From: Micromonospora costi
GTDB taxonomy: Bacteria > Actinomycetota > Actinomycetes > Mycobacteriales > Micromonosporaceae
NCBI RefSeq assembly: GCF_003626655.1
Contig: NZ_RBAN01000002.1
Span: forward strand, 682,001-746,000
Length of the DNA stretch: 64,000 bases
Direction: 5' to 3'
Below the pieces are notes generated by a model. It searched no databases and was not told the origin of the DNA. It saw nothing but the letters and a program-made list of their open reading frames with translations. Shown here piece by piece: positions 42,755 to 56,194 of this stretch. Position numbers and translations under genes: made by a program. Each line of letters opens with the position of its first letter. The stretch's first letter is position 1.

Positions 42755-44737
42755 ATGGACACACAGGTCGCCGACACGTTGCTGGGCTCGCTGATCGACG
42801 GGCGCTACCGCATTCGCGGTCGCGTGGCCCGTGGCGGCATGGCGACCGTGTACACCGCCACGGACGAGCGCCTCGAGCGCACCGTCGCCGTCAAGATCAT
42901 TCATCCGGCCCAGGCTTCCGAGGCCCGGGCGCGCGTCGCCGGGTTCGTCGAGCGGTTCACCGACGAGGCGAAGACCATCGCCCGGCTCACCCACCCCAAC
43001 GTGGTGGCGGTCTACGACCAGGGCACCCACGCCGGTCTGCCGTACCTCGTCATGGAGTACGTCCGGGGCCGCACCCTGCGCGAGGTCCTGGCCGAGCGAC
43101 GGCGGCTCAACCCCGACGAGGCGCTGGCGATCTTCGAGCAGATGCTCGCCGCGATCGCCGCCGCGCACCGGTCCGGCGTGGTGCACCGCGACGTCAAGCC
43201 GGAGAACGTCCTGGTCGCCGAGGCGCCCACGGGCGGCATGGCGAACCTGGTGGACAGCGTCGTCAAGGTGGCCGACTTCGGCCTGGCCCGCGCCGTCGAG
43301 GCGAGCGCCGAGGAGGAGAGCGGCAACCAGCTCATGGCGACGGTGGCGTACGTCGCTCCGGAGCTGGTCACGAAGGGCCACGCCGACCCGCGGACGGACG
43401 TCTACTCGGCGGGCATCGTGCTGTTCGAGATGCTCACGGGTCGCGTGCCCTACGACGGCGGCCGTCCCATCGACATCGCGTGGCAGCACGTCGACCGTGA
43501 CGTGCCGGCCCCGTCGACCCTCGTACCCGGCCTGCCGCCGGTCCTCGACACCCTGGTCGCCCGGGCCACCCGGCGCGATCCGGGCGCGCGTCCCGTCGAC
43601 GCGGGCGCGCTGCTGGCCGAGGTGCAGGTGGCGCGCGACGACCTGGGCAACGCCAACAGCCACACCGCGGTGCTGCGCCGGGTCGCCGACGACACGGCGG
43701 TGGCCCAGCCCACCATGGTGGTCGCGGCGGTACGCCCGGCCGAGCGCCCCTCGTGGGCCCGGTTGCCCGAGGGCGGCCAGCGGGCCGGCCGGCGCCGGGC
43801 CGCGCCCGAGCAGAGCACGGGCCTCTGGTCCCAATTCCAGGAGCTGCGCGCCCGGGTGATGGGCGATCCGCGGGGCCGGGTGGCGGTGCTCGCCTCCGTG
43901 GTGGTGCTCGCGCTGGTCGCGGCGGTCGGCGGCTGGTACTTCTCGGTGGGCCGCTACACGGTCGCCCCGGAGCTGGTGAGCCTCAGCAAGGCCGACGCGG
44001 AGGCGCGCGCGGAGCGCGCGGGCCTCACCCTGGTGTACGGGGAGCCGCGCTACGACGAGAAGGTCCCGAAGGACAGCGTCCTGCTCCAGGACCCGGCCTC
44101 GTCGAGCCGGATCGTCAAGGGCGGCACGGTCACCCTGACGCTGTCCCTCGGCCCGGAGCAGTTCCCGCTGCCGGACGTGGTGGGCAAGGAGTTCGAGCTG
44201 GCCGAGGCCGACCTCGTCAACGCGAAGCTGACGGTGGTCAAGGGCGCGGCCCGCTACGACGACAACCTGCCCGCCGGGGTGGTGGTGGACACCAACCCGA
44301 AGGTGGGCACCGAGGTCAAGCCGGGCGCCAAGGTGACGGTGATCCTCAGCAAGGGGAAGGCGCCGGCCAGCGTGCCCAACCTGGTCGGCAAGAGCCTCAC
44401 CGACGCCCGGAACGCCCTGTCCCAGCTCGGCCTGGTCGCGGTCGAGACCTACAAGGACTCGGACAAGCCGAAGGACGAGGTCCTCGGCCAGAGCCCGGCC
44501 GACGGCACCGGTGTGGAGAAGGGCACCCAGGTCAAGCTCGACGTCAGCAAGGGCCCGCCGCTGGTGGTCGTCCCCCGGGTGGTGGACCTGCCGTGCCAGC
44601 AGGCCCAGCAGCTCTTGCAGAGCCAGGGCTTCCCGGTGCAGGTCCAGTTCAACCCGGCCGCGGTCGTCCGGTTCCAGAGCCCGGGCGAGAACTCGCAGGT
44701 GCCCCCGGGCACCCAGATCACGATCGGATGTTTCTGA
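42755..44737 (+). CDS. PASTA-domain Ser/Thr protein kinase (PknB/PknL type)
   Basis: The 660-residue membrane kinase has the Gly-rich loop GRVARGGMATVY (about 23-34), the catalytic Lys in VAVKIIH (about 48), HRDVKPENVLV as catalytic loop, and DFGLAR (metal binding). An activation segment ending ATVAYVAPE follows. A single membrane helix lies at about 375-393 (VAVLASVVVLALVAAVGGWYF). Four extracellular PASTA repeats follow (repeated LP.VVG.., ARAERAGL-type helices, KGG/VKPGA/EKGTQ loops). PASTA kinases sense muropeptides or lipid II and regulate wall growth. By locus it corresponds to PknL, although mycobacterial PknL lacks PASTA domains. Confidence 0.93.
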   Translation: MDTQVADTLLGSLIDGRYRIRGRVARGGMATVYTATDERLERTVAVKIIHPAQASEARARVAGFVERFTDEAKTIARLTHPNVVAVYDQGTHAGLPYLVMEYVRGRTLREVLAERRRLNPDEALAIFEQMLAAIAAAHRSGVVHRDVKPENVLVAEAPTGGMANLVDSVVKVADFGLARAVEASAEEESGNQLMATVAYVAPELVTKGHADPRTDVYSAGIVLFEMLTGRVPYDGGRPIDIAWQHVDRDVPAPSTLVPGLPPVLDTLVARATRRDPGARPVDAGALLAEVQVARDDLGNANSHTAVLRRVADDTAVAQPTMVVAAVRPAERPSWARLPEGGQRAGRRRAAPEQSTGLWSQFQELRARVMGDPRGRVAVLASVVVLALVAAVGGWYFSVGRYTVAPELVSLSKADAEARAERAGLTLVYGEPRYDEKVPKDSVLLQDPASSSRIVKGGTVTLTLSLGPEQFPLPDVVGKEFELAEADLVNAKLTVVKGAARYDDNLPAGVVVDTNPKVGTEVKPGAKVTVILSKGKAPASVPNLVGKSLTDARNALSQLGLVAVETYKDSDKPKDEVLGQSPADGTGVEKGTQVKLDVSKGPPLVVVPRVVDLPCQQAQQLLQSQGFPVQVQFNPAAVVRFQSPGENSQVPPGTQITIGCF

Positions 44738-44738
44738 C

Positions 44739-45605
44739 ATGCCCCTGACCCCGGCCCGCCCGGTCGGCGCGCACACGCCGACCTCGGGCGGCCTGGCCAA
44801 GGCGGCCCTGCCGTACCTCGACGCGGCCGAGGCCGAGGTGGTGCAGGTCTACGTGTCCAACTCCCGCGGCTGGGCGTTGCCGCCGGGCGACCCGGCGCAG
44901 GACGCGCTGTTCCGGGCCGGCTGCGCCGAGCGGGGCATTCCGGTCTTCATCCACGCGTCGCTGCTGGTCAACCTCGGTTCACCGACCGCGGCCACGGTCG
45001 AGCGTTCGGCGCAGACCCTGGCCCACGCGCTGCGGCGCGGTGCCGCGATCGGCGCCGAGGCCGTGGTGTTCCACGCCGGCAGCGCGGTCGACGCCGGGCA
45101 CGCCGAGGCCGCGATGCGGCAGGTCCGGGAGGCGCTGCTGCCGCTGCTCGACTCGGCCGCCGCGTCGGGCGGCCCGATGCTGCTGGTCGAGCCGAGCGCC
45201 GGTGGCGGTCGGTCGCTCGCCTCGCGGGTCGAGCACCTCGGGCCGTACCTGGACGCGGTGGACCGGCATCCGCAGCTCGGCGTCTGCTTCGACACCTGCC
45301 ACGCCTGGGCCGCCGGGCACGACCTGGCCGCCGAGGGCGGCATGACGGCGACCCTGGACGTCCTGGTGGCCACGGTCGGGGCGGACCGGCTGCGGCTGGT
45401 GCACGCCAACGACTCGAAGGACCTGTGCGGCTCCACCCGGGACCGGCACGAGAACATCGGCAAGGGCATCATCGGCGAGCCGGCGTTCGCGGAGCTGATG
45501 GCCCACCCGGCCACCGCCGGGGTGCCGGTGGTCGTGGAGACCCCCACGGAGAAGCACGTGGGCCACGCCGCGGACATCGCCACCCTCAAGCGCCTCCACC
45601 GCTGA
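44739..45605 (+). CDS. nfo: Deoxyribonuclease IV (AP endonuclease, Nfo/EndoIV family)
   Basis: The 288-residue TIM-barrel enzyme cleaves abasic sites. Zinc-ligand motifs visible are VGAHTPTSGGLAKA, VVFHAGSAVDAGH, LLVEPSAGGGRSL, LGVCFDTCHAWAAGHDL, LRLVHANDSKDLCGSTRDRHENIG and VVVETPTEK. All are standard EndoIV positions. The ATG at 44739 follows the kinase stop by 1 base, so the gene is probably co-transcribed with the kinase. Confidence 0.92.
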   Translation: MPLTPARPVGAHTPTSGGLAKAALPYLDAAEAEVVQVYVSNSRGWALPPGDPAQDALFRAGCAERGIPVFIHASLLVNLGSPTAATVERSAQTLAHALRRGAAIGAEAVVFHAGSAVDAGHAEAAMRQVREALLPLLDSAAASGGPMLLVEPSAGGGRSLASRVEHLGPYLDAVDRHPQLGVCFDTCHAWAAGHDLAAEGGMTATLDVLVATVGADRLRLVHANDSKDLCGSTRDRHENIGKGIIGEPAFAELMAHPATAGVPVVVETPTEKHVGHAADIATLKRLHR

Positions 45606-45652
45606 CCACCCCCGACGACCCCGCCCGCTGGCGACGCCCGGCCCGTAGGGCC

Positions 45653-45716
45653 CCGGTGATCAAGAGGTTTGCGTCAGGATCCGGGCCGCGGACGACGCAA
45701 ACCTCTTGATCACCGG
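45653..45716. repeat. GATC-type intergenic hairpin 4
   Basis: A perfect 23-bp stem (45653-45675 with 45694-45716) starts CCGGTGATCAAGAGGTTTGC and closes an 18-base loop. It lies between the convergent nfo and threonine aldolase genes. It is the longest perfect stem of the family. Confidence 0.88.
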
Positions 45717-45740
45717 AGCGGAAAGGCCGAACGAGAACGG

Positions 45741-46778
<1,038 letters not shown>

Positions 46779-46822
46779 CCTTTCGGCTGCGAACTGCGGG
46801 GCTCGCAAGCTCACTCCTCGCG

Positions 46823-50592
<3,770 letters not shown>

Positions 50593-50613
50593 GCGGCGGC
50601 TCCCAAACAGTTA

Positions 50614-50624
50614 GGAAACTTTCC
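50614..50624. promoter_or_regulatory. Palindromic operator candidate upstream of the chitinase
   Basis: GGAAACTTTCC is an 11-base inverted repeat within TTAGGAAACTTTCCAAA (50611-50627), 22 bases before the chitinase ATG. LacI- or ROK-type regulators of polysaccharide use bind dyads of this kind; the cognate protein is not in the window. Confidence 0.55.
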
Positions 50625-50758
50625 AAATGTTGGGGAGACGCTACTCACGACGTCATCACTTCGTCAAGATGTGCATGTTTCGATTTCTTGCGGTGCTCGA
50701 AACACCGCCGCTCGTCACTGCTCGTCACGTCGCGGCGGGAGCGGGCGTACGGCGGGGG

Positions 50759-50764
50759 TAGCCT
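50759..50764 (+). promoter_or_regulatory. -10 box for leaderless glutathione peroxidase gene
   Basis: TAGCCT lies 6 bases before the GTG at 50771. No Shine-Dalgarno is present, so the transcript probably begins at the start codon. Confidence 0.55.
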
Positions 50765-50770
50765 CGGCCC

Positions 50771-51265
50771 GTGACCGTCTTCGACATCCCGATCGGCGCC
50801 CTGAACGGTGGCCCCGCCGATCTCGCCCAGTACGCCGGGCGCGCCCTGCTGGTGGTCAACGTCGCCTCGCGCTGCGGCCTCACACCCCAGTACGCGGGCC
50901 TGCAGGCCCTCGCCGAGGAGTACGCCGACCGTGGCCTCGTGGTCCTCGGCGTGCCGTGCAACCAGTTCGGCGGCCAGGAACCGGGCACCGCCGCCGAGAT
51001 CAGCGACTTCTGTGAGGTCAACTACGGCGTGACCTTCCCGCTCACGGAGAAGGTCGAGGTCAACGGGCCCGGCCGGCACCCGCTCTACGCGGCGCTGGTG
51101 GGCACCCCGGACGCCGAGGGCCACACGGGCGACATCCGGTGGAACTTCGAGAAGTTCCTCGTGGCCCCGGACGGCACGGTGGCGGCCCGGTTCGCGCCGA
51201 CGGTCCAGCCCGACGCGGCCGAGCTGCGGGCCGCCGTCGAGAAGGCGCTGCCCGCCGCGGCCTGA
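50771..51265 (+). CDS. Glutathione peroxidase-family thiol peroxidase
   Basis: The 164-residue protein has the family active site VVNVASRCGLTPQYAGLQAL with a Cys (about 37) in place of selenocysteine. The second conserved block is VLGVPCNQFGGQEPG, with Cys and Gln. WNFEKFLVAPDG supplies the Trp/Asn catalytic residues. Actinomycetes lack glutathione, so the reductant is likely thioredoxin. The gene is divergent from the chitinase. Confidence 0.93.
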   Translation: MTVFDIPIGALNGGPADLAQYAGRALLVVNVASRCGLTPQYAGLQALAEEYADRGLVVLGVPCNQFGGQEPGTAAEISDFCEVNYGVTFPLTEKVEVNGPGRHPLYAALVGTPDAEGHTGDIRWNFEKFLVAPDGTVAARFAPTVQPDAAELRAAVEKALPAAA

Positions 51266-51305
51266 CTCGCCGCCGGCGACCGCACGCGCCGGGGTCCACA
51301 CCACG

Positions 51306-51354
51306 TCGCCGATGTGGCGAGCTCCTGTCGCACCGGATGCTGGCACATCGGCGA
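51306..51354. repeat. ATCGGCGAT-type hairpin
   Basis: TCGCCGATGTG (51306-51316) pairs perfectly with CACATCGGCGA (51344-51354) around a 27-base loop. It is in the 249-base gap after the peroxidase gene. Its sequence recalls the imperfect ATCGCCGAT hairpin at 16.1 kb. Confidence 0.65.
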
Positions 51355-51514
51355 TCTGGCGGCGATAGCGTGGGCGGGACGGCCTCCGGCGCGACCGGCC
51401 GACGGCGCCGGCGGCCCCGCGGCCGGTCGCGCACCGCCGCGACCCCGCCCTCGGCGTGGATCGGCCGGTGACCGGCCAGGAATGTGGTCACCGTGGACGG
51501 AGTTGGCACCAGAC

Positions 51515-52195
51515 ATGACGACTGTGGGATTGATCGGCAGCGGCCACATCGGCGGTACGGTGGCCCGGCTCGCCGTGGCCGCCGGTTACGACGTGGTACT
51601 CAGCAACTCACGCGGGCCGGAGACGCTGCGCGACCTCGTCGCGGAACTGGGCTCCCGGGCCCGGGCCGGGACCGTCCAGGAGGCGGCCGAGGCCGGTGAC
51701 CTGGTGGTGGTGAGCGTCCCGCTCAAGGCGTACCGCGACGTGCCGGCGCAGCCGCTGGCCGGCAAGGTCGTGCTCGACACCAACAACTACTACGCGCAGC
51801 GTGACGGCCAGATCGCCGAGCTGGACTCGGGCGCCACGACCAGCAGCGAACTGCTCCAGCGCCACCTGCCCACCGCGCGGGTGGTCAAGGTCTTCAACAA
51901 CATCAACTTCCGGCACCTGGCGACGCTGCCCCGGCCGGCGGGCGCGGCCGACCGCAGCGCCCTGCCCATCGCCGGTGACGACGCGGACGCGAAGGCGGCG
52001 ACCACCGCGTTCCTGGACCGGATCGGCTACGACGCGGTGGACGCCGGCCCGCTCGCCGAGGGCTGGCGCCAGCAACCCGACACTCCGGTCTACGGGGTCG
52101 TCTACGCCGCCGACCCGCAGAACTGGGATCGGGAGAAGCCGGCCGACGCCGCCACCGTGCGGGCCGCGCTGGCCGCCGCCGGCTCCCCCGCCTGA
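51515..52195 (+). CDS. NADPH-dependent F420 reductase-like oxidoreductase
   Basis: The 226-residue Rossmann protein opens TTVGLIGSGHIGGTVARLAV and has LSNSRGPETL, the NADP-phosphate binding loop typical of F420H2:NADP oxidoreductases. VVSVPLKAYRDV, LDTNNYYAQRDG and VKVFNNINFRHL follow the same family pattern. Whether it uses F420 or is a related NADP-binding protein is unsettled, although Micromonosporaceae make F420. ATG 51515. Confidence 0.78.
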   Translation: MTTVGLIGSGHIGGTVARLAVAAGYDVVLSNSRGPETLRDLVAELGSRARAGTVQEAAEAGDLVVVSVPLKAYRDVPAQPLAGKVVLDTNNYYAQRDGQIAELDSGATTSSELLQRHLPTARVVKVFNNINFRHLATLPRPAGAADRSALPIAGDDADAKAATTAFLDRIGYDAVDAGPLAEGWRQQPDTPVYGVVYAADPQNWDREKPADAATVRAALAAAGSPA

Positions 52196-52207
52196 GCCGA
52201 CCGGCCA

Positions 52208-52248
52208 GACGGTCCCGGGGGCGGGTACGACCCACCCCCGGGGCCGTC
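52208..52248. terminator. Bidirectional terminator hairpin
   Basis: An 18-bp stem with wobble pairs (52208-52225 with 52231-52248) and TACGA loop lies in the 55-base gap between two convergent genes. Confidence 0.75.
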
Positions 52249-52250
52249 GG

Positions 52251-53057
52251 TCAGCCGGCGGTGTTGCGGAACACCGGGTAGTAGCCGCCGGACTGGCCGG
52301 CAGCGGTCGGGTGGTAGGACACGCCGAGGTTGGTGATGTTCAGGGCGTGCAGCCACTTCTCCCCGTAGCTGCACAGCTGGTGGCCGACGAACGGGGACCG
52401 GACGTCGGCGAACGTGAAGCCCGCGGCGAGGGCGGCGGTACGGGTGATGTCGTCCACCAGGTTGATCCCCTCGTTGATCTTCGCCCGGGACGTGTCGCTG
52501 AGCCCGACGCAGATCGTGTTGAGCTGATAGAAGACCGGGTAGCCGAGAACCACGACGCGGGCCGAGGGCGCCCGGTTGCGGATTCCCGTGTAGACGTTGC
52601 GGAGCAGGGTCGGCAGGTCGGCCCGGGCCTTGTCCTCGGCGGCCTGCACGGCGGCCACGCATTCGGTGGTGCCGTACAGCACGCAGGTCGTCATGATGCT
52701 CGAGAAGCCGACGTCGTTGCCGCCGACCGTCACGCTGACCAGCGTCGTCGTGGCGCTGAGCGCCGACAGCTGGCTGTTGATGACGCTGGTGGTGGTGGCG
52801 CCGGAGCAGGCCACCGAGCGGTACGACGCGGGTCGCACGTTGGCGGCGTAGAGCGCCGGATAGGCGTTGGTGCTGCGCTGGCAGGAGCCGCTCTCGGCGG
52901 TGTAGCTGCCGGCGCCCACGCCGGAGGAGTAGGAGTCGCCGAGGGCGACGTAGTGGTCGCTCGGGGCGGCCTGTGCCGGCGCGGCGCCGAGGACCAGCGC
53001 GGCGGACAGGGTGGTGACCAGGCTCAGGGCAAGCGTTGCCAGACGGGATCTCCGCAC
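52251..53057 (-). CDS. Secreted SGNH/GDSL hydrolase
   Basis: The 268-residue protein has a signal peptide (LATLALSLVTTLSAALVLGA, cleavage after AQA about 30). SGNH blocks follow: block I YVALGDSYSSGVGAG with the nucleophile Ser, block III VTVGGNDVGF, and block V YHPTAAGQSGGYYPVF with the catalytic His. Six cysteines suggest disulfides, as in Streptomyces lipases of this group. It is an extracellular esterase or lipase. The GTG start is at 53057; an AT-rich palindrome lies 40 bases upstream. Confidence 0.92.
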   Translation of the reverse strand: MRRSRLATLALSLVTTLSAALVLGAAPAQAAPSDHYVALGDSYSSGVGAGSYTAESGSCQRSTNAYPALYAANVRPASYRSVACSGATTTSVINSQLSALSATTTLVSVTVGGNDVGFSSIMTTCVLYGTTECVAAVQAAEDKARADLPTLLRNVYTGIRNRAPSARVVVLGYPVFYQLNTICVGLSDTSRAKINEGINLVDDITRTAALAAGFTFADVRSPFVGHQLCSYGEKWLHALNITNLGVSYHPTAAGQSGGYYPVFRNTAG

Positions 53058-53096
53058 GTCGCACTCCGGGGGTAGCAGGGACGGTAGGAGATAGAT

Positions 53097-53116
53097 ATCA
53101 CTAAATATTTATTGAT
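53097..53116. promoter_or_regulatory. AT-rich 20-bp palindrome upstream of the GDSL hydrolase
   Basis: ATCACTAAATATTTATTGAT is an inverted repeat with a single mismatched pair (ATCANTAAATATTTANTGAT). It sits in an AT-rich island (about 53088-53140) and 40 bases before the hydrolase GTG, a plausible operator overlapping the promoter. Confidence 0.65.
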
Positions 53117-53286
53117 GAAAGATTCTTACTGGCGAATTCCCCGTGGCCGCCGGACGCCCCGCCTCGCCGGCGGCGTGTCGCGGCGACCTCGCGGCGTGTC
53201 GGGCCGGTGACAGTTGCATGTCAGTCCCATCGACGGGACGCTGTCGGTCGGACGCATCCCGTGACCGGACGCACCCCGGAGGCGAC

Positions 53287-54132
53287 ATGCACCTGCCCCG
53301 TACCGCGCCGCGCCGACTGCTCGCCGGAGCCGGAGCGCTCCTGCTCGGCGCCGGCCTGCTGACCACCACGGCCACACCGGCCAGCGCGGCGACCGTCGGC
53401 TACGTACGGCTCGCCCACCTCTCCCCCGACACCCCGAGCGTCGACGTGTACCTCGCGGCGCCCGACGCCGACGAGCCGCAGGTCTTCCCGGGCGTGGGCT
53501 ACGGGGTGGTCTCCGACTACCTTCCGCTGCCCGTGGGTCGGTACGCGGTGGCCATGCGGGAGGCGGGCGCGCCAGCCAGCGACCCGCCGGTGCTCACCAC
53601 CGAGGTCGCGGTGACCGGCGGCGAGGCGTACACCGTGGCCGGTGTGGGCCGCTACGCCGACCTCGGGCTGCGCGTCCTGCACGACGACCTCAGCGCGCCG
53701 GACGGTGGCCGGGCGAAGGTCCGCGTCGTACAGGCCTCGGTACGCGCGCCGGTGCTCGACGTGGCCGCGGCCGACGGGCCGACCATCGCCAACGGGGTCC
53801 ACTTCGCCACGACCACCGACTACCAACTGGTCGAGCCGGGCCGCTGGCGGCTGCGGTTGTCCGGCAGCGGCGGGCCTCCCACGCAGGCGGAGGTCCGGCT
53901 GACCGGCGGAGCCGTCTACTCGCTCCTGGTGCTCGATGCGAAGGACGGCGGGCTCACCACCCAGCTACGGCGCGACGCCCAGGGCGGCACGGTCGTGCCG
54001 GCCGGCGGGGTGGACACCGGCGCGGGCGGCACCGCCGGGCGCGGGGCGTACCCCCTGGTCGCCGGCGGGTTGGCGGTGCTCGCGGTGGTCACCGGCCTGG
54101 CGCTGCTGCGCCGGCGGCGTACCACCTGGTGA
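53287..54132 (+). CDS. Secreted DUF4397 protein with C-terminal membrane anchor
   Basis: The 281-residue protein has a signal peptide (LLAGAGALLLGAGLLTTTAT, cleavage after ASA about 37). Two DUF4397 repeats follow (YVRLAHLSPDTPSVDVYLAA and VRVVQASVRAPVLDVAAADG). A C-terminal helix (YPLVAGGLAVLAVVTGLALL) with an RRRR tail has the shape of a sortase substrate, but no LPXTG-like pentapeptide precedes it. It overlaps the class F sortase gene by 4 bases (GTGA), so the two are expected to work together. RBS GGAGG at 53278. Confidence 0.85.
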   Translation: MHLPRTAPRRLLAGAGALLLGAGLLTTTATPASAATVGYVRLAHLSPDTPSVDVYLAAPDADEPQVFPGVGYGVVSDYLPLPVGRYAVAMREAGAPASDPPVLTTEVAVTGGEAYTVAGVGRYADLGLRVLHDDLSAPDGGRAKVRVVQASVRAPVLDVAAADGPTIANGVHFATTTDYQLVEPGRWRLRLSGSGGPPTQAEVRLTGGAVYSLLVLDAKDGGLTTQLRRDAQGGTVVPAGGVDTGAGGTAGRGAYPLVAGGLAVLAVVTGLALLRRRRTTW

Positions 54133-54824
54133 GCGGGCGGCGCAGCCCGGCGATCCGGCGGCACCGGCGCCGCCGGACGCCGGTCACGGCGTTGGTGGCG
54201 TTCGGTGCCGCGCTCGGCCTGGCCGCCGGGACCGGGGTCGGGCTGGCCACCCCCGCGCCGCCCGCCGCCACCGGGACGACCGAGGCCGCCGCCGGGGCTC
54301 CGCCCGCCGCGTCGTGGTCGCCCGGCTGCGCGGGCGACTGCCCGTCGGCCACCGCGTCGCCGTCGCGGCCCGTGCCCGGTGGGAAGCCCACGCGGGTACG
54401 CGTCGCGCGCATCGGGGTCGACTCCCCGCTCGCCGTGCTCGGGCTGGACCGCGCGGGCGCCCTCGTGCCACCGGCCGACTTCGCCGTGGCCGGCTGGTAC
54501 GGCGGCGGCCCCGCCCCCGGCGAACCCGGCCCGGCCGTGCTCGCTGGACACCTCGACTCGCGCCGCGGCCCCGCCGTGTTCGCCCGGCTCGGCGAGCTGC
54601 GCCCCGGCGACACGGTCGAGGTGTGGCGCGGCGGGCAGCGGCTGGCGTTCCGGGTGACCGGTTCGCTACGCACCCGCAAGGACCGGTTCCCGACCGCCAC
54701 CGTGTACGGCCCGACGCCCGGCCCCGAGCTGCGCCTGGTCACCTGCGGTGGCGACTTCGACCGGCGGCGTGGCCACTACACGGACAACGTGGTGGTCTTC
54801 GCCGTCGCGGCCCCGGCCGGCTGA
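54129..54824 (+). CDS. Class F sortase
   Basis: The 231-residue protein has a basic N-terminus, a membrane anchor (VTALVAFGAALGLAAGTGVG, about 19-38), a Pro/Ala-rich spacer and the sortase barrel: RVARIGVDSPL, catalytic His in VLAGHLDSRRG (about 141), catalytic Cys in LRLVTCGGDFD (about 206) and the following Arg in RRRGHYTDNV. Class F sortases are common in actinobacteria and mostly uncharacterised. It is coupled to the DUF4397 gene. Confidence 0.9.
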   Translation: MSGRRSPAIRRHRRRRTPVTALVAFGAALGLAAGTGVGLATPAPPAATGTTEAAAGAPPAASWSPGCAGDCPSATASPSRPVPGGKPTRVRVARIGVDSPLAVLGLDRAGALVPPADFAVAGWYGGGPAPGEPGPAVLAGHLDSRRGPAVFARLGELRPGDTVEVWRGGQRLAFRVTGSLRTRKDRFPTATVYGPTPGPELRLVTCGGDFDRRRGHYTDNVVVFAVAAPAG

Positions 54825-54877
54825 CCCGCCCTCACCCGGCGAAGGCACCGGCGGGCGGGGATCGGCCCGCGGCGCGG

Positions 54878-56194
54878 TCAGCCCCGTCGACGCCGACCCA
54901 CAGCGGTGTACGCGGCGACCAGCAGCCCGGGCGACGCGCCGAGCAGCCACCCCACCGGGCGCGGCGCCTCCACGAGCCGGCCGACCAGCCCGCCGACCCG
55001 GGGCACGCCGGCCACCAGGTACTCCCCCGCGTCACCACCGCAGGTGACCGTCCACCGGCCCGGCGTGGGCAGGCGGAAGGTGCCCACCCAGCGGTAGCTC
55101 ACGCTGTCGCCGTACCGAACGGTGCCGATCACCGGCGACAGCGCCACGCGCGAGCCGTCGGCCGAGGCGGCGCGGCAGTCGCCGACGTCCTCCAGGCCCA
55201 CCGCGAAGACGGCGAGCCGCCCGGGCGCCGGGACGGGCACCTCCGCCGGCGAGCCCACCGGGGCGGAGGTGCCGATGCTTTCGGCGAACTCGCTGGTGGC
55301 GTGCTGCGCGCCCGTCCCGATCACCAGGGGCGCCAGCACCAGCCCGGCGACCACGAGCCCGGCCGCGGGCGCGTACCGGCGGAACAGGCTCGGGCCGGTA
55401 CGGGTCGCACCGGCCGACTCGGCGTCGCGATCGGCGGGACCGGCCGGCTCGGCCGGCTCGACCGACTCAGTCGGCTCGGCTGGCTCGGCCGGCTCGGCGT
55501 CCCCGTTAGCCGGCCAACGTGCGGCCAGCGCGGCGGCCAGCAGCGCGACCAGCACGCCGCCGGCCAGGACCAGCCCGGCGGGCCAGTGCCGGTACGTCCA
55601 CGTCACGCACTCGGCCGGCACCACGCTCGTGCAACCCGGGATGTCGTGGGGCTGCCCGACGCCGAACAGCCAGTACCGGGCGGCCGAGAACGGGCCGAAC
55701 CCGACCGGCCCGTGCAGCACCAGCTCGCCGGCGAGCAGCACCACGAGCAGCGACGCGAGGACGGCCGGACGCCGCCACAGCGCGCCGAGGGCGACGCCGA
55801 GCGCGCCGGCCAGCAGCGCGAGCACCAGACCCCGTGCTGGCAGCGCACCCGGGGCGCCGTCGACCGCCACCGGCACGACCAGCCGGTGGAAGAGGTGGGC
55901 GGCCGCGAGGTAACCGGCGGCGAGCAGCCCGACGCCGGCCAGCGCCACGGCGAGCCGGACCGGGAACCGGCCGGGCGGACGGCGGGCACCGAAGCGGGCT
56001 GCCAGCAGGAACGCGCCGGCCGCGGCCACCAGAACCGACGCGGTGGTCACCGTGCGCAGGTCCGCCCGCCAGCCCGCGTACCGGGTGGCGGTCAGCACGG
56101 GCAGCGTGAGCAGCAGCGCCGCGGTCGCGGCACCCACGACCCGCGCGGGGTGTGGCAGGAAACCCCGCACGGCGTGAGCCGGCCCGCCGGTCAC
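54878..56194 (-). CDS. Polytopic membrane protein of unknown function
   Basis: The 438-residue protein has about seven membrane helices in its first 240 residues. An acidic repeat stretch follows (AEPAEPAEPTESVEPAEPAG), then another helix (about 290-312), an extracellular domain with YRWVGTFRLPTPGRWTVTCG, and a final helix with RRRR. The C-terminal half looks like a sensing or binding domain facing out. I recognise no family. It starts at GTG 56194, overlapping the DUF2203 stop by 4 bases. Confidence 0.75.
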   Translation of the reverse strand: MTGGPAHAVRGFLPHPARVVGAATAALLLTLPVLTATRYAGWRADLRTVTTASVLVAAAGAFLLAARFGARRPPGRFPVRLAVALAGVGLLAAGYLAAAHLFHRLVVPVAVDGAPGALPARGLVLALLAGALGVALGALWRRPAVLASLLVVLLAGELVLHGPVGFGPFSAARYWLFGVGQPHDIPGCTSVVPAECVTWTYRHWPAGLVLAGGVLVALLAAALAARWPANGDAEPAEPAEPTESVEPAEPAGPADRDAESAGATRTGPSLFRRYAPAAGLVVAGLVLAPLVIGTGAQHATSEFAESIGTSAPVGSPAEVPVPAPGRLAVFAVGLEDVGDCRAASADGSRVALSPVIGTVRYGDSVSYRWVGTFRLPTPGRWTVTCGGDAGEYLVAGVPRVGGLVGRLVEAPRPVGWLLGASPGLLVAAYTAVGRRRRG

